Below are positions 1 to 6,075 of a stretch of DNA of 14,028 nt, piece after piece. The stretch is from the NCBI GenBank assembly GCA_016871975.1, contig VHBM01000028.1, forward strand, positions 1 through 14,028, in the 5' to 3' direction. Below the pieces are notes generated by a model. The model was not told where the DNA came from, did not search any database, and was given only the letters and a program-made list of their open reading frames with translations. The stretch comes from Nitrososphaerota archaeon (GTDB taxonomy: Archaea > Thermoproteota > Nitrososphaeria > Nitrososphaerales > Nitrosopumilaceae). Position 1 is the first letter of the stretch. Every line of letters starts with the position of its first letter. The position numbers and the translations under genes were made by a program.

Positions 1-2
1 TG

Positions 3-77
3 ATGGCAAAACCTGAGATTTCCAGAGACGGAATGAAAAATCTGTCCCACATGGAGCAAGGCCAAACAGAACTATAG
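3..77 (+). CDS. possible C-terminal tail of an upstream gene (partial)
   Basis: An open frame enters from the left edge and reads MAKPEISRDGMKN, then LSHMEQGQTEL and a TAG stop at 75-77. The visible 24 residues are polar and charged and show no domain. The window cuts off anything upstream, so this may be the end of a longer gene, a very short ORF beginning at the ATG at position 3, or chance. No product can be named. Confidence 0.3.
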   Translation: MAKPEISRDGMKNLSHMEQGQTEL

Positions 78-102
78 GTGCCTGCACCTAGTTCAGGTAG
101 GC
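75..102. repeat. overlapping inverted repeats (alternative hairpins)
   Basis: Seven-base arms TAGGTGC (75-81) and GCACCTA (84-90) form a near-perfect palindrome with a 2-nt centre. The right arm can instead pair downstream: GCCT (80-83) and ACCT (86-89) match AGGT (95-98) and AGGC (99-102), leaving a 2-nt bulge. The two structures exclude each other. The site begins at the stop codon of the possible left-edge gene, so a 3'-end or terminator-like structure is possible, but it could be chance. The rest of 103-152 shows nothing recognisable. Confidence 0.35.
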
Positions 103-152
103 TGCAAAGCGAAATATCGTTAAAACAGAAGGAGAGTTACTACTGGCACGCA

Positions 153-1466
153 CTAACTTGATGACTTCCAGTCTTTTGGCATGGCGCCGCCCTTGTTGCC
201 GCCACTTGCTGGTTGCTTTTCTTGTTCATAGACACTACGATGTTTTTCATACTCTGCATCGCTGATTAGCTGTGCTTCGCCTCGGTTTGTCTGATAGCCT
301 CCTGCTGCAGTGCTAGTTTCATATACGCGCAACTGTGAAGGATCAATTCCCTGCTGGCCCTTGCCTTCCTCTTTCTTTAATTGTCTGCTGCTAATGAAAA
401 ATATTGCAATTGCACCAATGCCGGCAAGTGCTGCCATTCCATAAATTATTGAAACAGGAAATCCGCCAGTAGATGTTGTCGCATAACCTTGTGGTGCTTG
501 TGGACTAACTCCAAGAACCTCAACTCCTTGAAGATTATCAACTGCCGCAAATCCGATCACTTTGAGATTTGCATTGTCTGCTGATTGAACCGTTCTTACA
601 GCATACGGCATATCTGCAGTAAACTGCACTGATTCTTCTCTTTCAACTTGTATGCCTTCTCTGAAACTACTTTCGCCCATTGTAAATGTGGAAACTACAA
701 ATCCGCTAATTGACTCGTCTAGTCCATATGTGCTTGCATCAACGTTGATTCCAGTTGGATCAAACAAAAAGTGCCAGTTAGAAAGTGGTTGCTGTCCAAT
801 AAATGATGCATCAATGATACTTTTTGAAAGAAGCGTCTCTGCTTCTGTTCCTGCAATCACCGAATAAGTATCAGGCAAGTTAGACTTGATAAAAGATATT
901 GGCATGTTGATTTCAACATCGCCATATTGGAGTGTATTTGCAACAAAAGGACCGCTTACTGCAAGACCTCGCCAGCTTACATCAACTAGTGCTGGGCTGT
1001 TTTCAGAGTACGGCCTGATAACATAATTATTGATTGTTGGTTTTAGCACAACCTTGTAATCAATTGATGCACTTAATCCTCTTCCAGTCAGATGAGCAGT
1101 ATACTCTACAATAAGATCAGTAATGTGTGTACTACTGCCCGTGTTTGCAATATTTTGATTTAGCTGGTCTTGTAGCTTGGCAACTCCAGGCTCTGTTGTA
1201 TCGGCAGTAAAAGAAACTGTAAACTCTTTTCCGCGCAGCTGGTCGGCAATTTTTCCACCATCATTATACTCAATAAACACAGTCTTTTGGTATTTCATCT
1301 CGCCAGTTGCAAAGTCTGCTTCTGGGTTCATTCTAATTTCAAGCTGAGCTGCAAGTGCTGGAGAAATTGTTCCAACTAGAAGAATCGAAGATAAAAGAAC
1401 AGTAAAAACGGCTGCCCTGCTCGTCACGAAAACTTTCGTCTCTGAGGCGGTAATAAATCTATCCAT
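153..1466 (-). CDS. putative membrane-anchored extracellular protein, function unknown
   Basis: I do not recognise a family. The 437-aa product starts at an ATG (1464-1466). It has a short basic N-terminus and a hydrophobic stretch at about residues 19-40 ending in an Ala-rich site (PALAAQ) that looks like a signal-peptidase site. About 295 residues of beta-rich, Ser/Thr-rich sequence follow, predicted to lie outside the cell. A second hydrophobic segment at about 336-358 (SIIYGMAALAGIG...) ends in basic residues RQLKKEEGK. The final ~79 residues are polar and probably cytoplasmic, with a Gly/Ser/Lys-rich end. This is a type I membrane topology with a large ectodomain. The gene is divergent from cofD, with its start 46 nt from the upstream cofD-frame ATG and 94 nt from the preferred cofD start. 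An adhesion, sensor or cell-envelope role is possible but not shown. Confidence 0.8.
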   Translation of the reverse strand: MDRFITASETKVFVTSRAAVFTVLLSSILLVGTISPALAAQLEIRMNPEADFATGEMKYQKTVFIEYNDGGKIADQLRGKEFTVSFTADTTEPGVAKLQDQLNQNIANTGSSTHITDLIVEYTAHLTGRGLSASIDYKVVLKPTINNYVIRPYSENSPALVDVSWRGLAVSGPFVANTLQYGDVEINMPISFIKSNLPDTYSVIAGTEAETLLSKSIIDASFIGQQPLSNWHFLFDPTGINVDASTYGLDESISGFVVSTFTMGESSFREGIQVEREESVQFTADMPYAVRTVQSADNANLKVIGFAAVDNLQGVEVLGVSPQAPQGYATTSTGGFPVSIIYGMAALAGIGAIAIFFISSRQLKKEEGKGQQGIDPSQLRVYETSTAAGGYQTNRGEAQLISDAEYEKHRSVYEQEKQPASGGNKGGAMPKDWKSSS

Positions 1467-1560
1467 AATTATCTAATTTTTTTGGAAAATTTGCTGAATT
1501 TGAAAAAGTAATATGGAACAAGCATGGTTCACAATTGGAGTTTTAAGAGCTGAAAAAAAT

Positions 1561-2481
1561 ATGATAGCGGTATTATCTGGAGGCACTGGTTCTGTCAAAC
1601 TTGTCCGCGGCATTGCATCACAAACACATGACATTAATGTAATCTCAAACGTTGGCGACAATTACTGGCTGTACGGCCTGTATGTTTGCCCTGACATTGA
1701 CACAATAATTTACGGCCTTGCAGACTTGCTTGACTATGACAAGGGCTGGGGAATAAAAAAAGACACATTTGGATTTTTAAGACAGATGGAAATTTTTGGC
1801 GAAGAGACTTGGTTTAGAATTGGAGACCGCGATGCTGCAACACATTTGATTAGAACAAACATGCTAAAAAACGGCAAAAACTTGACCGAAATCACAAAGT
1901 GGATGTGCGAAAAATTTGCAGTCGAGGTACGAGTAATACCTGTTACAGACAATACTGTTGAGACAAGAATCACTACAAACAAGGGCGAGATGCACCTACA
2001 AGAATACTGGGTAAAGTATCGCGGAAAAGACGACGTTGAGGGAATACAATACATTGGCGCAGACAAGGCAAGGCCAAACCCTGAGGCAATTGGTGCAATC
2101 CAGGACGCTGATGTCGTAGTAATTGCACCTGGCAACCCGCTAACAAGCATAGGGCCAATGCTATCAATAAAGGGAATACGAAAAGAGCTATCAAAGGCAA
2201 AAAAGAAAGTAGTTGCAGTTTCTCCAATTATTGGCAACAAGGCAGTGAGTGGTCCTGCTGCAAAATATCTTGAAGCTGCAGGAATCGAAGTGTCTCCATA
2301 TGGCCTTGCAAAGATGTACTCTGATGTTTGTTCCAATATAATAATTGATACAAAGGACAAAATCCTCTCAAAGAAAATTGAAAGCCTTGACATGACCGTT
2401 TATGACACAAAAATAAAAATGTCAAGCAAAATAGACGAGGACGCATTAGGTTCTTTTATTTTAAAACAAGTCCGCGTATAG
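1561..2481 (+). CDS. cofD: 2-phospho-L-lactate transferase CofD (F420 biosynthesis)
   Basis: CofD joins the phospholactyl (or related) group of a guanylylated donor to the deazaflavin FO, giving F420-0. Family features are all visible in the 306-aa product: N-terminal VLSGGTGSVKL (residues 4-14), NVGDN and CPDIDT (about 30-48), WFRIGDRDAATHLIRT (about 84-99) and GNPLTSIGPMLSIKGIR in the second half. I chose the ATG at 1561 because family members begin almost directly with the GGTG loop; the in-frame ATG at 1513 would add 16 unconserved residues. The second acidic residue of the usual GDD motif is Asn here. The stop lies 1 nt before cofC, so the two are surely co-transcribed. No convincing TATA box sits at the expected distance from 1561; AGTAATATG near 1507-1515 is a weak candidate. 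Confidence 0.93.
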   Translation: MIAVLSGGTGSVKLVRGIASQTHDINVISNVGDNYWLYGLYVCPDIDTIIYGLADLLDYDKGWGIKKDTFGFLRQMEIFGEETWFRIGDRDAATHLIRTNMLKNGKNLTEITKWMCEKFAVEVRVIPVTDNTVETRITTNKGEMHLQEYWVKYRGKDDVEGIQYIGADKARPNPEAIGAIQDADVVVIAPGNPLTSIGPMLSIKGIRKELSKAKKKVVAVSPIIGNKAVSGPAAKYLEAAGIEVSPYGLAKMYSDVCSNIIIDTKDKILSKKIESLDMTVYDTKIKMSSKIDEDALGSFILKQVRV

Positions 2482-2482
2482 C

Positions 2483-3112
2483 TTGAAAGTAGCTGCAATA
2501 ATTCCTGTAAAGACATTTTCAAAGGCAAAGACTAGGCTGTCATTGCCACAAAAGACGACAATTGAGCTGTGCAAGCTGATGTTTGAAGAAGTACTACAAA
2601 CTATAGTTGATTCTGATATTGACAGTATTGTTGTTGTAACCAAAGACAAGGATGCAATAGAGATTGGAAAATCATATGATGTTATTCAGATTGCAGACGA
2701 TAATGAGACTGGGGTAAATAATGCGGTATCTCTTGCAGACAAGCACTTGACAAAAAATGGGTTTGAGATGTCAATTGTATTTCCACAAGACATTCCCTTT
2801 ATGCAAAAAGAAGACATTGAAAGGCTGTTGAAGTTCTCCTCTGAGAATTCTGTATTAGTTGTTCCATCTCGAAGATTTGATGGAACAAATGCCCTTCTTC
2901 GGAGCCCTGTAAATATAATGGAAACACACTATGATGAGGACAGCTACAAAATCCACCTAAAAACTGGCAGAGATCACACCAGCAAGACCTCGCTTGTCTT
3001 GATGCGGCGAATCATGATGGATGTTGATAATAATGAGGATCTGCAGTTTGTATTAGGTCAGAACGAAAAGCCAGGATTTTGTGAAAAGATGAAAGGCTTA
3101 CTTGAACAATAA
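2483..3112 (+). CDS. cofC: 2-phospho-L-lactate guanylyltransferase CofC (F420 biosynthesis)
   Basis: CofC activates the phospholactate-type precursor with GTP to make the donor used by CofD. The 209-aa protein shows the nucleotidyltransferase pattern: AAIIPVKTFSKAKTRLS at the N-terminus (IPVK and the basic residues bind the nucleotide), GVNNAV at about 77-82, FPQDIPF with the metal-binding Asp at about 103, and the family hallmark FDGTNAL at about 132-138. MDVDNNEDL near the end also fits. The start codon is TTG at 2483, 1 nt after the cofD TAG; no ATG gives the conserved N-terminus. Length is normal. The exact donor (phospholactate, phosphoenolpyruvate or another) cannot be read from the sequence. 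Confidence 0.92.
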   Translation: MKVAAIIPVKTFSKAKTRLSLPQKTTIELCKLMFEEVLQTIVDSDIDSIVVVTKDKDAIEIGKSYDVIQIADDNETGVNNAVSLADKHLTKNGFEMSIVFPQDIPFMQKEDIERLLKFSSENSVLVVPSRRFDGTNALLRSPVNIMETHYDEDSYKIHLKTGRDHTSKTSLVLMRRIMMDVDNNEDLQFVLGQNEKPGFCEKMKGLLEQ

Positions 3113-3173
3113 AGAATGAAAAATTTATCAGAACCAAACGCAGACAACTTTATTAGCAATAAAACCAAAATCC

Positions 3174-3180
3174 ATAAATA
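3174..3180 (+). promoter_or_regulatory. TATA box for tfb
   Basis: ATAAATA lies 34-40 nt before the tfb ATG at 3214. Transcription would begin about 25 nt downstream of the box, near 3200-3206, giving a leader of about 10 nt. A second A/T-rich stretch (CTTTATTAG, 3148-3156) is further upstream. No other feature is seen in the 101-nt gap between cofC and tfb. Confidence 0.55.
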
Positions 3181-3213
3181 CGAGAATTGGTCGGCTGAGG
3201 GGCTTGTGATGGA

Positions 3214-4125
3214 ATGGTAAAAAATCTTTCAAAAAAGAACAAGTGTCCTCGATGTGGTCAAGGATCGCTGGTCACTGACACAAACACTGGAGAAAATTTT
3301 TGTGGAAAATGTGGATTTGTTGTATCAGATCAGGCACTGGAGGCAGGACCTGAGTGGAGATCATTTTCAAAAGAAGAAGGTGATGGAAGGAGCAGGACAG
3401 GTGTTCCAACATCACTCGCAATGCATGATATGGGCCTAGCTACTATAATTGGCCCAACAGATAGAGATGCAACTGGAAAACCATTATCGTCTTCAATGCG
3501 AAGTACAATTGAGCGACTGCGAACATGGGACAGTAGAAGTCAGGTCCATGAGCCAGTTGATAGAAACTTTAGACAGGCATTTTCTGAGCTTGACCGACTA
3601 AAAGACAAGCTTGGAGTCGGAGATGCTGTAATTGAAAAAGCTGCATACATCTACAGAAAAGCTCTTGAAAAAGGACTGGTGCGAGGCCGTTCAATTTCTG
3701 CATTAATTGCATCTGCGCTTTATGCAGCATGTCGTGATACTGAAACACCAAGAACACTAAAAGACATTGGATTATCAAGCAACATCAAAAGAAAAGACAT
3801 TGCAAGATGCTACAGACTGCTTTTGCGTGAGCTTGGCCTTAAGATGCCTGTAGTTGACCCAATCAAATGTGTTGCAAGAATTGCAAGCAAGGCGGATTTA
3901 TCAGAAAAGACAAAACGTGAGGCAGCTAGGATTTTACGTACTGCTGAAGAGCAAAAAATTTCGGCAGGAAAGGACCCAATGGGCCTTGCAGCAGCTGCAC
4001 TCTATGTAGCATGTGTGACAAATGGCGAAAACAAGACACAAAGGGATGTTGCAGAGGCAGCAGGCGTTACCGAAGTTACCATACGAAACCGCTACAAGGG
4101 CCTAAAGCAGGCACTAGACCTCTAG
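3214..4125 (+). CDS. tfb: transcription initiation factor TFB
   Basis: TFB binds the TBP-TATA complex and recruits RNA polymerase, setting the start site. The 303-aa protein has the full layout. The N-terminal zinc ribbon has Cys11, Cys14, Cys30 and Cys33 (CPRC...CGKC). The B-reader/linker region is RTGVPTSLAMHDMGLATIIG (about 61-80). Two cyclin-fold repeats follow; the first holds ARSISALIA-like text (GRSISALIASALYAACRD) and the second the matching PMGLAAAALYVACV. A helix-turn-helix-like end, RDVAEAAGVTEVTIRNRYK, contacts the BRE in known TFBs. Archaea of this lineage often carry several TFBs; from this one alone its promoter specificity cannot be told. The 3' end overlaps the convergent CPBP gene by 12 nt. 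Confidence 0.97.
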   Translation: MVKNLSKKNKCPRCGQGSLVTDTNTGENFCGKCGFVVSDQALEAGPEWRSFSKEEGDGRSRTGVPTSLAMHDMGLATIIGPTDRDATGKPLSSSMRSTIERLRTWDSRSQVHEPVDRNFRQAFSELDRLKDKLGVGDAVIEKAAYIYRKALEKGLVRGRSISALIASALYAACRDTETPRTLKDIGLSSNIKRKDIARCYRLLLRELGLKMPVVDPIKCVARIASKADLSEKTKREAARILRTAEEQKISAGKDPMGLAAAALYVACVTNGENKTQRDVAEAAGVTEVTIRNRYKGLKQALDL

Positions 4126-5100
4126 TTTTTCTTCTTTTTTTGCTCCAAAATAGTTTATTGCCAAAATAGCAATTGAGATAACTCCAGTTATTACAAACAA
4201 AATCTCTAGTGTGACAATAAAAGAATGCGAAAATGCACTTTGAACTGAAACATCATTAGTGTATGATACCAAAAACACATACGCGAAAATAAAATAGTTT
4301 GTTGCCCAGTGAATCAAAATTGCAGGAAGCAGTCCGTATCTAAAATAAACCCAGCCAATTATTATGCCACTTGCAGCTGCTTGGGAAATTTTTCCAGCAC
4401 TCCAAGGGTCACCAGATATTACATGAGCTATTCCAAAAAATATTCCAACTGCCACAATTAATGGCAAAACTTTGGAATACCTAGTAACATTTAGAGTATC
4501 AAAAGGATTCCACAACGACTTTAGGAAAAACTTGCCTGATAATTTTCTTGAATACATAAAAAAAAGCGGAACACCAATCAATAACACCCTGAATCCAATC
4601 TCTTCAGCAATTGCAGCTGCACTTACACCATAAAACTGAACTAGCCTGTTTTTTGGCTCTGGCGGAACTATAGAAACATCGATGCTTTCTTGGATAAGAT
4701 TAATGGCACCTGATATGACAATTATGACTGTAAACCACTTGATTATCGTAGCAAGATAGTTTGAATTTGTCAAGTTCTTTCCAAAAGAAAGTAACGACAT
4801 TACCACAGAAACAAAGTTTGCCTTTGGGCCAAGTATTGAAATTGAAAATAAAACAAGGAAAACACACCAAACCGCTATAAACGCATCACCTAGCTCAAAC
4901 TCAAGAGGAATGTCATAGCCTATTGATCTGAAAAAATCAAAACCATCTATTGGAAAATCAAAATTAATCTCGTTTCCAATATCTGTATTAAATACAATAA
5001 ATGCGCCAATAGGAAACGAGATAATCATCATGCCAAAAATAACTGAAAGCAGCGCAGCGTAGGGGATTCCAAGCGCTTGCAGGTTTTTTGACTTTAACAA
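4114..5100 (-). CDS. CPBP-family intramembrane metalloprotease (Abi/CAAX-like)
   Basis: This 328-aa polytopic membrane protein carries the motifs of the CPBP (Rce1/Abi) glutamic-type intramembrane proteases: EEIGFR at about 166-171 (motif 1, EExxxR), FFGIAH with His226 (motif 2, FxxxH) and HWATN with His264 and Asn268 (motif 4, HxxxN). At least seven hydrophobic segments are evident. Family members cleave prenylated or other membrane proteins, or act in stress and bacteriocin immunity; the substrate here is unknown. The start is a TTG (5098-5100), only 2 nt after the stop of the aIF1 gene, so it is read as the second gene of that operon; there is no early ATG alternative. The 3' end overlaps tfb head-on. 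Confidence 0.88.
   Translation of the reverse strand: MLKSKNLQALGIPYAALLSVIFGMMIISFPIGAFIVFNTDIGNEINFDFPIDGFDFFRSIGYDIPLEFELGDAFIAVWCVFLVLFSISILGPKANFVSVVMSLLSFGKNLTNSNYLATIIKWFTVIIVISGAINLIQESIDVSIVPPEPKNRLVQFYGVSAAAIAEEIGFRVLLIGVPLFFMYSRKLSGKFFLKSLWNPFDTLNVTRYSKVLPLIVAVGIFFGIAHVISGDPWSAGKISQAAASGIIIGWVYFRYGLLPAILIHWATNYFIFAYVFLVSYTNDVSVQSAFSHSFIVTLEILFVITGVISIAILAINYFGAKKEEKLEV
4126..4141 (+). terminator. T-rich terminator after tfb
   Basis: Directly after the tfb stop the + strand reads a T-tract broken by two C residues (TTTTTCTTCTTTTTTT). Archaeal polymerase terminates at such tracts without needing a hairpin. It lies inside the 3' coding end of the convergent protease gene, where it encodes the Lys/Glu-rich C-terminus. 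Confidence 0.5.
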
Positions 5101-5102
5101 CT

Positions 5103-5411
5103 TTAGTGGACTTCGATCATAGACTCTGCAAAGCCAAACTTGACAAGAGTATTTTTTATCGTATCGCGATGATCCCCTTGCAAGAAGATATAGCCGTCTT
5201 TTGCTGTGCCACCGCAGGCGTATTTTGATTTTAGCTCCTTTAGGACAGAATCAAGGTCGTTTAGCTTGGGATCCAGGCCTTCGATCATGGTTCCCTTTTT
5301 TTTAAAACGCCTTGTTTCAAGCCTGACAATTATTTGATTAGAATCTTTGTTTAGTTCACCGCAGGCACACAAATCTTGAGGTAGGCCACATGTATTACAA
5401 ATTACTGCCAT
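5103..5411 (-). CDS. sui1: translation initiation factor aIF1 (SUI1 family)
   Basis: aIF1 acts on the small ribosomal subunit to secure correct start-codon choice. From the ATG at 5411 the product is 102 aa, the normal archaeal size. It begins MAVICNTCGLPQDLCACGEL, with Cys5, Cys8, Cys15 and Cys17 as a zinc knuckle typical of archaeal members, then the SUI1 fold: TMIEGLD, LDSVLKELKSKYACGGTAKD and LQGDHRDTIKNTLVKFGF. The frame stays open up to 5525, but those 38 extra residues match nothing known and lie across the TATA box at 5441-5447, so the internal start is preferred. It is followed 2 nt later by the CPBP protease. Confidence 0.93.
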   Translation of the reverse strand: MAVICNTCGLPQDLCACGELNKDSNQIIVRLETRRFKKKGTMIEGLDPKLNDLDSVLKELKSKYACGGTAKDGYIFLQGDHRDTIKNTLVKFGFAESMIEVH

Positions 5412-5440
5412 TAGTTCTAAAACAATTTGCGTTACCATAC

Positions 5441-5447
5441 TATTAAA
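5441..5447 (-). promoter_or_regulatory. TATA box for aIF1 operon
   Basis: On the minus strand TTTAATA lies 30-36 nt before the aIF1 ATG at 5411, which predicts transcription starting about 7 nt before that codon. This supports the internal start over the longer open frame. Confidence 0.55.
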
Positions 5448-5460
5448 GCCTTGTCTGCAT

Positions 5461-5481
5461 CTGGGCAATTTTTTATCCCAG
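5461..5481. repeat. small inverted repeat in divergent promoter region
   Basis: CTGGG (5461-5465) and CCCAG (5477-5481) flank an A/T tract between the aIF1 operon promoter and the p27-like gene. It sits just upstream of both predicted TATA elements, where an operator or shared activator site could lie. Five-base arms may be chance. Confidence 0.25.
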
Positions 5482-5515
5482 TGGTAGGTTTTTTTACAAA
5501 AAGCAAGAATCATGT

Positions 5516-5857
5516 ATGATGTCAAATGATCTCACAAAACGGGCAGCTGAAATGTTGCTAAAGGGTGCAACATTGCTTGCAGCGCCATGTCCTTACTGCA
5601 AAGGAGTGAGAGTTCTAAAAGACGGCAACGCATTGTGCATTAGCTGTGGGCGCGAACCAAAACCTGAAGCTGAGAGTTTAGAAAAAAAATCAGAACCACA
5701 AGATAAAACTTCACAAGACTCGGTCCTGCAAACTCTAGAAAAAAAACTGGATCTTTTATCAAAGGAGCTTGAAAAAGAAGCAGACCATGAAAAACAGCAA
5801 CAGATCCTAAAATCAATAAATTCGCTAGTAGAGGTTATCGCAAAACTGAGATCATAA
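5516..5857 (+). CDS. Sjogren/scleroderma autoantigen p27 (ZNRD2)-like zinc protein
   Basis: The 113-aa protein fits the autoantigen p27 family found in archaea and eukaryotes. The N-terminal helix (LTKRAAEMLLKGATLLAAPCPYC) leads into a zinc ribbon with Cys25, Cys28, Cys41 and Cys44 (CPYC...CISC). A charged linker follows, then a predicted coiled coil at about 70-110 (LEKKLDLLSKELEKE). The molecular role is not established; a nucleic-acid or protein-binding adaptor is plausible. ATG ATG stand in tandem at 5516 and 5519. A T-rich TTTTTAC element near 5491 lies at a leaderless distance, slightly favouring 5519. It is divergent from aIF1 and 42 nt before Sec61 beta. Confidence 0.82.
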   Translation: MMSNDLTKRAAEMLLKGATLLAAPCPYCKGVRVLKDGNALCISCGREPKPEAESLEKKSEPQDKTSQDSVLQTLEKKLDLLSKELEKEADHEKQQQILKSINSLVEVIAKLRS

Positions 5858-5865
5858 AAACAAGG

Positions 5866-5872
5866 TTTTTAT
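5866..5872 (+). promoter_or_regulatory. TATA box for Sec61 beta
   Basis: TTTTTAT lies 28-34 nt before the Sec61 beta ATG at 5900, as expected for a near-leaderless archaeal transcript, although the upstream p27-like gene could also read through. Confidence 0.5.
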
Positions 5873-5899
5873 GCCAAGTTTCCAAGCTAAAGAAAAGAC

Positions 5900-6067
5900 A
5901 TGAGCAGCAAAAAGAAAGGTGCTCCATTACCAGCATCAAGTGCAGGTCTTTTAAGATTCTTTGAAGATGAAACCAAAGGCTTCAAAGTAGATCCAAAAAT
6001 CGTAGTATCTGTTCCAACAGGCCTTATCGTGCTTTCGTGGCTACTAGATATCTTTCTTGTTCCGTGA
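5900..6067 (+). CDS. sec61b: preprotein translocase subunit Sec61 beta
   Basis: This 55-aa gene encodes the small beta subunit of the SecYE-beta protein-conducting channel. It begins MSSKKKGAPLPASSAGLLRF, the typical archaeal pattern of a basic, Pro/Ser-rich cytoplasmic start. FFEDETKGFKVDPK comes next, then a single C-terminal membrane segment (VVSVPTGLIVLSWLLDIFLV). Length and single-anchor design match archaeal Sec61 beta. The stop codon TGA (6065-6067) overlaps a possible GTG start of the DUF2070 gene, so the two are probably one transcript. Confidence 0.9.
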   Translation: MSSKKKGAPLPASSAGLLRFFEDETKGFKVDPKIVVSVPTGLIVLSWLLDIFLVP

Positions 6068-6075
6068 TAAAGAGC

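Noticed and set aside
77..152. Possible tRNA or other RNA gene near the left edge
   Set aside because: No cloverleaf, no T-loop consensus and no acceptor pairing could be found.
1483..1500. A/T-rich inverted repeat AAATT-TGCTG-AATTT between the surface protein and cofD
   Set aside because: Five-base arms made only of A and T are expected by chance in this AT-rich DNA.
1513..1560. Upstream ATG of cofD adding 16 residues
   Set aside because: CofD proteins start almost at the GGTG loop; the extension has no conservation that I recognise, and 1561 gives the normal N-terminus.
1734..2393. 219-aa open frame antisense to cofD
   Set aside because: It lies wholly within cofD, has no domain and no promoter; cofD on the other strand has clear family motifs.
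5412..5525. 38-residue N-terminal extension of aIF1
   Set aside because: It runs across the predicted TATA box and matches no known aIF1; the standard zinc-knuckle start is at 5411.
6037..6075. GTG start of DUF2070 inside Sec61 beta
   Set aside because: It would overlap Sec61 beta by 31 nt and adds residues translated from its coding region; 6064 or 6076 is simpler.
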